A stretch of 64,000 nt of DNA, from contig NZ_JANLCK010000010.1 in the NCBI RefSeq assembly GCF_024979315.1, forward strand, positions 55,169-119,168, written 5' to 3'. Every line of letters begins with the position of its first letter. The stretch's first letter is position 1. Source of the stretch: Herbiconiux oxytropis (GTDB lineage: Bacteria > Actinomycetota > Actinomycetes > Actinomycetales > Microbacteriaceae). The translations under genes were made by a program, and so were the position numbers. Of this stretch, positions 25,426 to 34,646 are shown piece after piece. The notes under the pieces are model-generated. The model was not told the origin of the DNA, made no database searches, and saw nothing but the letters and a program-made list of their open reading frames with translations.

Positions 25426-26676
25426 TCAGCCGAACAGCCGGCCCGGGTTGGAGAGCCGCCAGCCCAGGTCGGGCCCCTCGAGCGTCTCGTCGAGCGTGAG
25501 CGGCACCGTCAGCTCGCCGCTGCCCAGGGTGACGCCCTCCACGGTGTAGCGGGCCGTGCCCACCTCATCCCCGGCGGCCGCGCCGTCGACCTGCTCGAGC
25601 TCGACGTCGCCCGTCACGGTCACAGCCGACCACACGGTGGCGGTGACCCCCTCGGCGGCCACCACGTCAGACGACGACCCCCACGCCGTCGAGTAGCTGC
25701 CGAGTACGTCGCCCGCGGCCACCACCTGCACGGTCTGGAAACCGCTCTCGGTGCTCTGGAGCAGGGCGAGAACCGACGCCTGCAGCGAGTCCGTGTCGGC
25801 GGCACCGAGCACGACGCCCACGAGCTGCAGCGTCTGCCCCTCCACCACGTAGTCGGCCGAGAAGAGCAGGCAGAAGCCCGCCTCGTCGGTCGTGCCGGTC
25901 TTCACGCCGTCGATGCCCGCAGTGCCGACGAGGGTGTTGGAGTTCTCGACCGTGCCGAGCTGAGGCAGCTCGAGCGCCGCGGTGCCGACGATCTCGCTGA
26001 GGGCGGGGTCGGAGTGCACGAGCCCGGCGATCGTCAGCAGGTCGGAGGTGGTGCTCCGCGATCCGGGGTTCAAACCGGAGGGATCGACGACGGCCGTGCC
26101 CGTGAGGCCGTTCTCGGCAAGCCACGCCGTGGCCGCAGCGAGGTAGGCGGCGGTGTCGCCGAAGGCCCAGTTGGTGAGCGTGTAGGCGTAGTTGTTGGCC
26201 GACTCGAGCATCATGATCTCGATCACCTCGCGCTCGGTCAGCACCTGACCGGGGTACACGGATGCCCACGAGCCGTTCTCGGCGATCGTCGCCTGCAGGA
26301 GAGCCTCGTCGGCGGCCGTCATGGTGAGCTCGGGCCCCTCCTCGCCCTCGCCGAGCGGCAGCTCGTCGAGCACCACGAGAGCGGTGATCGACTTGGTGAT
26401 GCTCGCGATGGGAACGGAGTCGGTGCTGCCGCTCTGGCCCAGCATCCGGGTCTGACCGTCGGTGACGAGGCCGATGGCGCTCGAGCCCTGACCAGGCGTG
26501 GTGAGGGCGACGGGCGGGGTGACGACCGGTTCCGTGGCGGCCACGGCAGCGGATGCGGCGGGCACGGGGGCGAGGATCGCGACCGGCAGGTAAGTGAGGA
26601 GGAGGGCGAGGATGACGAGGGCCGAGCCCACCACGATCCGCCGGCGCCGATAGACGGCAGGGCTGGCGGGACTCAC
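25426..26676 (-). CDS. D-alanyl-D-alanine carboxypeptidase (PBP5-like)
   Basis: This 416-residue protein has an N-terminal signal-anchor helix (about 13-36) after a basic RRRR patch and an S11 serine peptidase domain with SITK (S92, K95), SAN (159-161) and KTG (259-261). This is the complete active site of penicillin-binding D,D-carboxypeptidases, which trim the terminal D-Ala of peptidoglycan stems outside the membrane. A C-terminal beta-rich domain (about 310-416) follows. It starts at GTG 26676. It is probably membrane-tethered through the uncleaved N-terminal helix. Confidence 0.92.
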   Translation of the reverse strand: MSPASPAVYRRRRIVVGSALVILALLLTYLPVAILAPVPAASAAVAATEPVVTPPVALTTPGQGSSAIGLVTDGQTRMLGQSGSTDSVPIASITKSITALVVLDELPLGEGEEGPELTMTAADEALLQATIAENGSWASVYPGQVLTEREVIEIMMLESANNYAYTLTNWAFGDTAAYLAAATAWLAENGLTGTAVVDPSGLNPGSRSTTSDLLTIAGLVHSDPALSEIVGTAALELPQLGTVENSNTLVGTAGIDGVKTGTTDEAGFCLLFSADYVVEGQTLQLVGVVLGAADTDSLQASVLALLQSTESGFQTVQVVAAGDVLGSYSTAWGSSSDVVAAEGVTATVWSAVTVTGDVELEQVDGAAAGDEVGTARYTVEGVTLGSGELTVPLTLDETLEGPDLGWRLSNPGRLFG

Positions 26677-26698
26677 CCGCCCATCCTAGCCAGCGCTG

Positions 26699-28258
26699 CT
26701 ACATGAGCCCGCCGTCGACCGACCGTGGTACGGGGTGGTCGTCCTCCGGCACGAGCACGGCGGTCTCGCGGTTGAGGCTCTCGCCACGGAAGAAGGGCTT
26801 CGCGCGCGGGAAGAACGACCACACGATCATGAGCACGACGCCGAGCGCGAGGGAGCCGACGCCCACGACGAACACGCCGCCGATGCCGAAGATCACGGTG
26901 TAGCCGTAGTCGGGGTCGTACATGTCGATGGCCGACTGGATGAAGGCCGCCGTGAGCATGAGCCCGCCGATGAGCGGGAAGAGGCCCTTGAACAGGAAGT
27001 TGCGGACGGTCGTGAAGATCTCGCGACGGAAGAACCAGACGCACGCGAAGCTCGTGAGCGCGTAGTAGAAGGCGATCGCGAGCCCGATCGAGAGGATCGT
27101 GTCGGCCAGGATGTTCTCGCTCACGAGGGTCATGCCCACGTAGAAGGCCACGGCCACGACGCTCATGAAGATCGTGGCGAAGCGCGGGGTGCGGAACGTG
27201 GGGTTGATGCGGCCGAACGCCTCGGGCAGCGCCCGGTAGGTCGACATCGCGAGCGTGCCGCGGGCCGTGGGGAGGATGGTCGTCTGCGTCGACGAGATCG
27301 CCGAGACGCACACGGCGATCACGAGCAGCCACGCCCACGGGCCGAAGATCGCGTCCTTCAGGGCGAAGAAGACGTCTTCGGAATTGCCCTCGTTGCCGAG
27401 GCCGATGCCCGAGGTGCCGAGGCCCGCGAACGCCATGGCCGCGACCGTGACCGAGACGTAGGTCACGAGCAGGATGACCGTCGACAGCACGGCGGCGCGG
27501 CCGGGCGTGCGCTTGGGATCCTTCGTCTCCTCGTTGAGTGCGAGGCAGGTGTCCCAGCCCCAGTAGATGAAGAGGCAGAGCAGGATCGCCTCGGTGAAGC
27601 CCGAGAGCGAGGTGAAGGCGAACGGGTTGAACCAGTCGGCCTGGGGAACGGTGGAGCCCTCGGGAGCGGTGCCCGTGAAGACGGCCCAGAGCGCGAGGAC
27701 CACGAACAGGATGAGCGCCACGTACTGCACGGCGAGCAGGATGTTCTGCAACCTCTCGCCGATCTCGAGGCCTCGCACGCTGACGAAGGTCATGAGCCCG
27801 ATGAAGACCACGCCCGTGGCGGTCACGAGCGGCACGTTGTCGTAGAGGTCGGGGTTGTTCGTGAGCAGCCAGAGGTACTTGCTGCCGATCTGCGCGAGGT
27901 TCGCGAGCACGATGATGCCGGCCACCGCCACGCCCCAGCCGGCCAGCCACCCGGTGCGGGGGCCGAAGGCCTTCGTGACCCAGGTGAACGCCGTGCCGCA
28001 GTCGGGCACCGCGCGGTTGAGCTCGCGGTAGGCGTAGGCCGTGAGGAACATCGGGATGAAGGCGAGGATCATCGCGATCGGCGCCTGCGCACCCACCGCG
28101 AGCACCACGAAGCCCACGGTGGCCGCGAGCGAGTAGACCGGGGCCGTGGAGGCCAGGCCGATCACGGTGGAGCCGAAGAGGCCCAGCTTGCCGGCCGCCA
28201 GCCCCTTGCCCTCGGTGGGCGGGGGGACGACGGCGGGTGCGGCGCTCTTCTCGGTCAT
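26699..28258 (-). CDS. APC-superfamily amino-acid permease
   Basis: This 519-residue transporter has about 12 hydrophobic helices. The first, with GSTVIGLASTAPVYSLA, is the unwound-helix region of the APC fold, and the loop after it resembles actinobacterial permeases for amino acids or amines. ATG 28258 sits behind GAGGGAGA; the frame is open upstream only as the shadow of the methyltransferase gene. It stands alone on the minus strand between the carboxypeptidase and TrmH-type genes. The substrate cannot be read from sequence. Confidence 0.9.
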   Translation of the reverse strand: MTEKSAAPAVVPPPTEGKGLAAGKLGLFGSTVIGLASTAPVYSLAATVGFVVLAVGAQAPIAMILAFIPMFLTAYAYRELNRAVPDCGTAFTWVTKAFGPRTGWLAGWGVAVAGIIVLANLAQIGSKYLWLLTNNPDLYDNVPLVTATGVVFIGLMTFVSVRGLEIGERLQNILLAVQYVALILFVVLALWAVFTGTAPEGSTVPQADWFNPFAFTSLSGFTEAILLCLFIYWGWDTCLALNEETKDPKRTPGRAAVLSTVILLVTYVSVTVAAMAFAGLGTSGIGLGNEGNSEDVFFALKDAIFGPWAWLLVIAVCVSAISSTQTTILPTARGTLAMSTYRALPEAFGRINPTFRTPRFATIFMSVVAVAFYVGMTLVSENILADTILSIGLAIAFYYALTSFACVWFFRREIFTTVRNFLFKGLFPLIGGLMLTAAFIQSAIDMYDPDYGYTVIFGIGGVFVVGVGSLALGVVLMIVWSFFPRAKPFFRGESLNRETAVLVPEDDHPVPRSVDGGLM

Positions 28259-28326
28259 GCGGATCTCCCTCGGGTCAGGTAGACGAAGCATATTGTCTGA
28301 GCGACCCGACGGGCAGTAGGCAATCG

Positions 28327-29139
28327 CTACCTGTTCGCGTCCTGCAGCGCGTAGAGGGCGACGGCGCTCGCCGCGGCCACGTTGAGCGAGTCGACGCCGT
28401 GCAGCATGGGGATCTCGATCCGCACGTCGGCGGCGGCGAGGGCCCGGCGGCTGAGCCCGTCGCCCTCGGTGCCGAGCACGATCGCCACGCGCTCGGGCAG
28501 GGCGGCCGTGAACTCGGGCAGCGGCACCGAGTCGTCGCCGAGCGCGAGGGCCGCGATGGTGAACCCCGCCTCGTGCAGCAGCGGGCCGGCCTCCGGCCAC
28601 TCCCCGATGCGGGTCCAGGGCACCTGGAGCACCGTGCCCATGCTCACCCGCACGCTCCGGCGGTAGAGCGGATCGGCGCAGCGCGGGGTGATGAGCACCG
28701 CGTCGGCCCCGAGACCGGCCGCCGAACGGAACGCGGCGCCCACGTTGGTGTGGTCGACGATGTCCTCGAGCACCACGACGGTGCGGGCGTCTCGGAGGAG
28801 GTCGCGCGGGTCGGGCAGCTCGGGCCGGTGCATCGAGGCGAGCGCGCCGCGATGCATCGCGAAGCCCGTGAGCTGCTCGAGCAGCGCGTCGTCGGCCACG
28901 AAGACGGGGACCTCGGGGAAGCGCTCCACGAGCCACTCGAGGTCGGGCAGCCACTTCTGCTGCAGCAGCACCGAGCGCGGCCGGTGACCCGCAGCGACGG
29001 CGCGCTCGATCACCTTGCTCGACTCCGCGAGGTAGAGGCCGCCCTGTGGCTCGAGCAGGCGCCGGAGCGCGACGTCGGTGAGGTTCGCGTAGTCGGCGAG
29101 CTCCGGCCGGTCGAGGGTGTCGAGGGGAACGAGGGGCAC
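28327..29139 (-). CDS. TrmH/SpoU-family RNA 2'-O-methyltransferase
   Basis: This protein of about 270 residues has a SPOUT C-terminal domain with the knot motifs NVGAAFRSA (motif 1), VLGTEGDGLS (motif 2) and IPMLHGVDSLNVAAA (motif 3), after an N-terminal substrate-binding region. It should 2'-O-methylate a ribose in rRNA or tRNA using SAM; the exact site is unknown. The start is uncertain: GTG 29139 gives the family length and has a weak TAAGG site, while an in-frame GTG further upstream has none. It diverges from the sirtuin gene. Confidence 0.87.
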   Translation of the reverse strand: MPLVPLDTLDRPELADYANLTDVALRRLLEPQGGLYLAESSKVIERAVAAGHRPRSVLLQQKWLPDLEWLVERFPEVPVFVADDALLEQLTGFAMHRGALASMHRPELPDPRDLLRDARTVVVLEDIVDHTNVGAAFRSAAGLGADAVLITPRCADPLYRRSVRVSMGTVLQVPWTRIGEWPEAGPLLHEAGFTIAALALGDDSVPLPEFTAALPERVAIVLGTEGDGLSRRALAAADVRIEIPMLHGVDSLNVAAASAVALYALQDANR

Positions 29140-29267
29140 GGGAGCCTTACTGATGGGTGACCGGACGGTGGATTCATCCCCCACTCTGCCAGCCCGGAAA
29201 CATTCCGGAGAACTCCGTTGTTTAGACTCTGTGACAGGCTGGTGCGCTGCACCGGCGAGGAGGTTCC

Positions 29268-30146
29268 ATGGTTCCGTCGGTCTCGTCCGTCCCGGAGGCG
29301 GCAGCATCCGCCGTTCCCGGTGCCGCGCCCGAGCTCGATCGGGCGGCCGAGGTGCTCGCGGGCAAGCGCGTCGTGGTGCTCACGGGGGCCGGTGTGAGCA
29401 CCGACTCGGGCATCCCCGACTACCGCGGCGAGGGTGCACCCACCCGCAATCCGATGACCTTCGACCAGTTCCTCGCGAGCGCATCGTTCCGCAAGCGCTA
29501 CTGGGCCGGCAGCCACCTCGGCTGGCGCATGTTCGATGCCGCCGAGCCCAACGGCACGCACCGCATCCTCGCGGAGCTCGAGGACGCCGGGGTCGTCACG
29601 GGCGTCATCACGCAGAACGTCGATGGTCTGCACGCACGGGCGGGATCCCGCCACCTCGTCGACCTGCACGGATCGATGGACCGCGTGACCTGCCTGCAGT
29701 GCGGCCAGAGCTTCGCGCGCTCGAGCGTCGCCGAGCGCATCTCGGCCGCCAATCCCGGGCTCACCGAGCCGGATCTCGTGCGCATGGCTCCCGACGGCGA
29801 CGCCGACGTGAGCGAGTGGGAGGCCTTCGAGGTGCCGGCCTGCACCGTGTGCGGCGGCGTGCTGAAGCCGGACGTCGTGTTCTTCGGCGAGTTCATCCCC
29901 ACCGAGAAGTTCGCCGAGGCCTCGGCGATCGTGGCGGCCTCCGACGCCATGCTCATCGCGGGATCCTCGCTCGTGGTCAACTCCGGCATCCGTCTGCTCG
30001 AGCAGGCCAGGCGACGCAAGCTCCCGATCGTGATCGTCAACCGCGGGGTGACCAAGGGAGACACCAGGGCGACCGTCAAGATCGACGCCGGCACGACCGA
30101 GACCCTCACCGAGCTCGCCGCACGGCTGCTTCCCCAGCCCCGCTGA
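29268..30146 (+). CDS. Sir2-family NAD-dependent protein deacylase
   Basis: This 292-residue sirtuin has the NAD-binding GAGVSTDSGIPDYRG (about 41-55), TQNVDGLH with the catalytic-region His-Gly-Ser downstream, and a four-cysteine zinc module (CLQCG and CTVCGG). All residues for NAD-dependent lysine deacylation are present. It is of the class seen in many Micrococcales. The first 25 residues are Pro/Ala/Ser-rich. A histidine phosphatase gene follows after 41 bases on the same strand. Confidence 0.92.
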   Translation: MVPSVSSVPEAAASAVPGAAPELDRAAEVLAGKRVVVLTGAGVSTDSGIPDYRGEGAPTRNPMTFDQFLASASFRKRYWAGSHLGWRMFDAAEPNGTHRILAELEDAGVVTGVITQNVDGLHARAGSRHLVDLHGSMDRVTCLQCGQSFARSSVAERISAANPGLTEPDLVRMAPDGDADVSEWEAFEVPACTVCGGVLKPDVVFFGEFIPTEKFAEASAIVAASDAMLIAGSSLVVNSGIRLLEQARRRKLPIVIVNRGVTKGDTRATVKIDAGTTETLTELAARLLPQPR

Positions 30147-30187
30147 GGGACGGGTCGATCCGCACGCTCCGTTCTAGACTGGTCGCG

Positions 30188-30829
30188 ATGACTACCTTCA
30201 CCTTCGTGCGCCATGGCCAGACCGACTGGAACTTCCAGAAGCGCATCCAGGGCACGACGGATGTGCCGCTGAACGAGACCGGCCGGGAGCAGGCTCGCGA
30301 GGCCGGCCATGCTCTGGCGGCGCGGGCACAAGCGGGTCAGCAGTGGGACGGCATCGTCGCGAGTCCGCTCAGCAGGGCCCGCGAGACCGCCGAGATCGTG
30401 GCGGAGATCGTCGGACTCCCGGCGCCCGAGCTCGTGCCCGCCCTCGTGGAGCGCAGCTACGGCGAGGTCGAGGGTCTCGATGCCGCGGGGATCGCGGAGC
30501 GGTTCCCTGATCCGCTCGCCGAGGTGCCCGGTCGTGAGCGCCGCTCCGAGGTGGTTCGCCGCGTGCTGCCCGCTCTCGAGCTGCTGGCCGAGGAGCACTC
30601 GGGCGAGTCGCTCATCGTGGTCTCGCACGGCGGCGTGATCGCGTCGCTCCTCCGCTACATCACCGAGAAGAAGCTGCCCGAGCAGGGCCACGGCATCCCG
30701 AACGGCTCCGCGCACGACTTCGTGATCGAAGCCGGCGAGGTCTCGATCGCCGAGTTCAATGGCGCCGCGATCGATCCGGCGATCCGGATGCGAGCGCCGC
30801 TAGCGCTCGAGCTGACGCTTCCCAGCTGA
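30188..30829 (+). CDS. histidine phosphatase (phosphoglycerate mutase-like)
   Basis: This 213-residue member of the histidine phosphatase family has the phospho-acceptor RHG in FVRHGQTDWN (residues 7-16), ERSYGEVEG in the middle and SHGGVI carrying the second catalytic His. It could act on a phospho-sugar, nucleotide or other small phosphate ester. ATG 30188 fits the conserved start. Its last 74 bases overlap, on the opposite strand, the 3' end of the convergent glycosyltransferase gene. Confidence 0.9.
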   Translation: MTTFTFVRHGQTDWNFQKRIQGTTDVPLNETGREQAREAGHALAARAQAGQQWDGIVASPLSRARETAEIVAEIVGLPAPELVPALVERSYGEVEGLDAAGIAERFPDPLAEVPGRERRSEVVRRVLPALELLAEEHSGESLIVVSHGGVIASLLRYITEKKLPEQGHGIPNGSAHDFVIEAGEVSIAEFNGAAIDPAIRMRAPLALELTLPS

Positions 30830-31883
30830 ACGTCTCGGCCTGCGCCCTCGAGGCCCTCGAGCGGCGTGCCCACTCGTCCGGCTCCTCGAGCGAGCGGATG
30901 CGCGCGGCGAAGGCCGCGGCGTCGCGGGCGGGCGCGTAGAGCGCCGCCTCTCCCCCGATCTCGTGGAACACGCTGATCTCGCTCACGACCACGGGCGTGC
31001 CGTGCCCCATCGACTCCACGAGCGGGATGCCGAAGCCCTCGTCGAGGGACGCGGTCACGAGGGCGGTGGCGTTCTGCAGCAGCTCCGAGTACTCCTCGTC
31101 GCTCGCGCCGTCGTGGAAGACGAGGCGCGCGTCGGGGTCGATCGCCTCGAGCCTCTCGCGATCGGCCTTCGACACCCGGCTCACGAGGTGCAGCGTGTAG
31201 CCCGGGAGGTCGCCCACGGCGCGCACGAGGGTCTCCACGTTCTTGTACGGCATGAACGATCCCATGTAGATCAGGGCTTTCGAGGCCGACCGCTCGCCGG
31301 CGGCTCCTGCCGCCGCCTCCGCCACGGATGCGGGTGGAAGGTCGGCTGCGTTCCGCGCCACGAGAACGGGCTTCGTGGTGAGCCGGTGCCGGGAGATGAG
31401 GGCGCGGGTGGTCTCGGAGACCGTGACGATCGCATCCGCCCGGTTCAGCAGCATCCGCTGCGGCCACCAGGCCTTGTGGTAGAGCCGCCAGAGCACGCGC
31501 ACGAAGCCTGGCAGGTCGCGCGGGGGCGTGGGGTTGGAGTAGTAGATGAGGTCGTGCACCGTGAGCGCGAGGCGGTAGCCGCGACGGAAGGTGCCCATGG
31601 TCTGCATGGGACTGATCACGAGATCCGGCGCCAGCCTGTTGACCTGGAGCGACACCACGGGCTCGAGCACGCTCGTGGGCCCCGAGGCCTTCGACCACGG
31701 CAGGTCCGGCAGCATGGTGAGCTGGCGCTCGTCGCTGATGAGCATCGTGAGCTCGAGGCCGTCGACGGCGGGGTCGCCGGCGTCGATCAGGGCCTTGAGA
31801 GCGCCCACCACTCCCGCGGTGTAGCGGCTGATGCCGTCGTGGCGCCCGATCCGGGTGTAGCGGCAGTCGAAGACGAGCTTCAC
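30756..31883 (-). CDS. glycosyltransferase family 4
   Basis: This 375-residue GT-B fold glycosyltransferase has an N-terminal domain opening with KLVFDCRYTRIGRHDGISR and a C-terminal nucleotide-sugar domain with YMGSFMPYKN and the E-x7-E motif in EGFGIPLVES. It is presumed to use an NDP- or GDP-sugar; the acceptor is unknown. Its GTG 31883 overlaps the stop of the upstream alpha/beta hydrolase gene by four bases (GTGA). Its 3' end overlaps the convergent phosphatase gene by 74 bases, and both ends look genuine. Confidence 0.87.
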   Translation of the reverse strand: MKLVFDCRYTRIGRHDGISRYTAGVVGALKALIDAGDPAVDGLELTMLISDERQLTMLPDLPWSKASGPTSVLEPVVSLQVNRLAPDLVISPMQTMGTFRRGYRLALTVHDLIYYSNPTPPRDLPGFVRVLWRLYHKAWWPQRMLLNRADAIVTVSETTRALISRHRLTTKPVLVARNAADLPPASVAEAAAGAAGERSASKALIYMGSFMPYKNVETLVRAVGDLPGYTLHLVSRVSKADRERLEAIDPDARLVFHDGASDEEYSELLQNATALVTASLDEGFGIPLVESMGHGTPVVVSEISVFHEIGGEAALYAPARDAAAFAARIRSLEEPDEWARRSRASRAQAETFSWEASARALAALASGSPDRSRRH

Positions 31884-32821
31884 GAGCGAGCCAGGTACGA
31901 CCGGATGGCGTCGGCCGCCTCGACCGGGCGCTCGTAATGGATGAGGTGGCCGACGCCCTCGATGATCACGAGCTCGGCCCCCGGGATCGTCTTCTGCACG
32001 GAGTATTGGGCGGCCACGGGCGTGATGTCGTCCCGATCGGCCGCGATCATGAGCACGGGAGCGTGGATGCGGGCCGCGTACTCGCTGACGTCGTGGCTCA
32101 CCGAGGCCCGGAAGGCGTCGAGCACGACGCTCCGGTTGGCGAAGGCCGAGAAGTAGCGGTGGTGCTGGTCGTGGATCCAGCGGCGGAGGCCTTTGTCCTT
32201 CGTCTTGGCCATGGTCGAGCTCATGATCTGCACCACAAGGCCGCTCCGCAGGATGGCGAAGCCGAGCTTCTCCGGCACGGCGGCCGAGAAGCGGTAGTAG
32301 CCGATGGCGAGGCGCGTCATGAACCCGCGCGGGCCCGCGAGAGCAGGCGCGGCGATGGGGTTGATGAGCACGATGTCGTCGGCCTCGAGGGCGCCGCCGT
32401 CGCCTTCGCCTGCCAGCGCGGCCGAGACCACGATGGAGCCGAAGGAGTGGCCGATCACCACGATGCGGGCGGCGGGCGACTGTGCGCGCACGGAGGCAAC
32501 GAGGGCCTTCGCCCAGGTGGCGTAGCCGTCGATGTCGTGCGTCACGGCCAACGGGGTCGACGCGCCGAAGCCCGGGAGGTCGGGGGCCACGATCCGCATG
32601 CCCGGCTCGTCGAGCTGGGCGATCACGGGTTCGAGGCCGTGGTGGTCGCCGCGGAAGCCGTGCACCACGACGACGGCCGTGGTGGCGGCCTCCCTGGCCG
32701 CCTCGTCGAGCCCGGATGCGCCGTACTCCCACAGATGGGTATCGCTTCCGGCGAGCGTCTCGACCCTGGTCGTGACGGGCATCCGGGCGAGTTCACGGGC
32801 GTAGGGCGAGGCGACGGTCAT
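31880..32821 (-). CDS. alpha/beta-fold hydrolase
   Basis: This 313-residue hydrolase has the oxyanion-hole HGFRGD (54-59), the nucleophile elbow GHSFG with S126, the acid in AADRDDITP and the catalytic His in EGVGHLIHYE near the end, a complete triad. A mostly helical cap lies between about 160 and 235. The substrate is unknown. I used ATG 32821; an in-frame ATG at 32848 adds nine residues. It is translationally linked to the glycosyltransferase downstream, which hints at a shared lipid or glycan role but does not prove it. Confidence 0.87.
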   Translation of the reverse strand: MTVASPYARELARMPVTTRVETLAGSDTHLWEYGASGLDEAAREAATTAVVVVHGFRGDHHGLEPVIAQLDEPGMRIVAPDLPGFGASTPLAVTHDIDGYATWAKALVASVRAQSPAARIVVIGHSFGSIVVSAALAGEGDGGALEADDIVLINPIAAPALAGPRGFMTRLAIGYYRFSAAVPEKLGFAILRSGLVVQIMSSTMAKTKDKGLRRWIHDQHHRYFSAFANRSVVLDAFRASVSHDVSEYAARIHAPVLMIAADRDDITPVAAQYSVQKTIPGAELVIIEGVGHLIHYERPVEAADAIRSYLARS

Positions 32822-32918
32822 CCCGACCAGCATAGGCGGCGCTGGCACTGTCGGAGGTTTGGACTAGCGTGGGGCGTGGAATGCACTGGCCGGTCTTCCG
32901 CACTCCGAAAGGACACCT

Positions 32919-34643
32919 GTGAGCTTCACCGCACCCATCCAGTCTCCCGGTCTCTCCCTCGATCCCGAGTGGTATCGACGCTCGGTCTTCTACGAGGTGA
33001 TGATCCGCTCGTTCGTCGACTCCAACGGAGACGGCTTCGGCGACATCGCGGGACTGATCTCGAAGCTCGACTACCTGCAGTGGCTCGGCATCGACGCCCT
33101 CTGGTTGCCGCCGTTCTTCCAGTCGCCGCTGCGCGACGGAGGCTACGACGTCTCCGACTTCAAGGCCGTGCTGCCGGACTACGGCACCGTCGAGGAGTTC
33201 CGCGAGCTCGTCACGAAGGCGCACGAGCGCAACATGCGCATCATCATGGACTTCCCGCTCAATCACACGTCAGACCAGCACGAGTGGTTCCAGCAGTCGC
33301 GCGCCGACCCCGAGGGGCCCTACGGCGACTACTACGTCTGGGCCGACGACGACGAGAAGTACGAGAACATCCGCATCATCTTCGTCGACACGGAGGAGTC
33401 GAACTGGACGTTCGACCCCGTGCGCCGGCAGTTCTTCTGGCACCGCTTCTTCTCCCACCAGCCCGACCTCAACTTCGAGAACCCGGCCGTGCAGGAGGCC
33501 GTCTTCGACGTCTGCCGGTTCTGGCTCGACATGGGGGTCGACGGCCTGCGGCTCGACGCCATCCCCTACCTCTTCGAGTCCGAGGAGGGCAACGGCGAGG
33601 GCGAGCCCAAGACGCACGAGTACATCGTGCGGCTGCGCGCCATGATCGACAACGAGTACCCGGGTCGCATGCTCGTGGCTGAGGCCAACCAGTGGCCCCG
33701 CGAGGTTGCGGCGTTCTTCGGCACCGAGGAGGAGCCGGAGTGCCACATGGCCTTCGACTTCCCGGTCATGCCGCGCATCTTCTACTCGCTCCGCTCGCAG
33801 CGGGCCGACGAGCTCATGCGCGTGCTGTCCGAGACCACCGACATCCCGCCGGGAGCCGCCTGGGGCGTGTTCCTCCGCAACCACGACGAGCTGACGCTCG
33901 AGATGGTGTCGGAGGAGTACCGGCAGGCCATGTACGGCTGGTACGCCTACGATCCGCGGATGCGTTCGAACATCGGCATCCGGCGCCGGCTGGCGCCGCT
34001 GCTCGACAACTCGCGTGCCGAGCTCGAGCTCGCCCATGCACTGCTGTTCTCGCTTCCGGGCTCGCCCTTCCTCTACTACGGCGACGAGATCGGCATGGGT
34101 GACAACATCTGGCTGCCGGACCGCGACTCCTCCCGCACGCCCATGCAGTGGACCCCGGACAGGAACGCGGGCTTCTCCACCGCCGATCCCGGCAAGCTCT
34201 ACCTGCCGGTCGTGCAGTCGCTCGTCTACAACTACAACCTGGTCAACGTCGAGTCGCAGCTCGCCCAGTCGCGCTCGCTCCTGCATTGGGTGCGCAACGT
34301 CATCCACGTGCGGAAGGCGCATCCGACATTCGGTCTCGGCACCATGAAGGTGCTCTCGAGCGACCACGAATCCGTGCTGTCGTTCGTGCGCTCCTACGAG
34401 GGTTCGGGCGATTACCTGGGAGATGCGCCGGAGGACGTGCTGTGCGTGTTCTCGTTCTCGCACAACCCCGTCACCGCCACCATCGAGGCGCCCGAGTTCG
34501 CGGGCCGCCGCCTGTTCGATCTGTTCGGTCACGGCGAGTTCCCGTCGTTCGACGACGAGGGCCGGGTTACGCTCACTTTCGGAACCCAAGCCTTCTACTG
34601 GCTGCATGTCGGCCAGAGAACCGAGCAAGAACAGGGGCGGTAG
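32919..34643 (+). CDS. treS: trehalose synthase (maltose-trehalose isomerase)
   Basis: This 574-residue GH13 enzyme interconverts maltose and trehalose. The GH13 regions are all present: DFPLNH (region I, 111-116), GLRLDA with nucleophile D213, the acid/base E255 in AEANQ and RNHDE with D323. The opening DPEWYRRSVFYEVMIRSF is characteristic of TreS. It lacks the C-terminal maltokinase fusion seen in some bacteria, and no separate maltokinase gene is nearby. With glgC and the GlgM-type gene downstream it marks a storage-sugar region. The start is a GTG. Confidence 0.94.
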   Translation: MSFTAPIQSPGLSLDPEWYRRSVFYEVMIRSFVDSNGDGFGDIAGLISKLDYLQWLGIDALWLPPFFQSPLRDGGYDVSDFKAVLPDYGTVEEFRELVTKAHERNMRIIMDFPLNHTSDQHEWFQQSRADPEGPYGDYYVWADDDEKYENIRIIFVDTEESNWTFDPVRRQFFWHRFFSHQPDLNFENPAVQEAVFDVCRFWLDMGVDGLRLDAIPYLFESEEGNGEGEPKTHEYIVRLRAMIDNEYPGRMLVAEANQWPREVAAFFGTEEEPECHMAFDFPVMPRIFYSLRSQRADELMRVLSETTDIPPGAAWGVFLRNHDELTLEMVSEEYRQAMYGWYAYDPRMRSNIGIRRRLAPLLDNSRAELELAHALLFSLPGSPFLYYGDEIGMGDNIWLPDRDSSRTPMQWTPDRNAGFSTADPGKLYLPVVQSLVYNYNLVNVESQLAQSRSLLHWVRNVIHVRKAHPTFGLGTMKVLSSDHESVLSFVRSYEGSGDYLGDAPEDVLCVFSFSHNPVTATIEAPEFAGRRLFDLFGHGEFPSFDDEGRVTLTFGTQAFYWLHVGQRTEQEQGR

Positions 34644-34646
34644 CCC

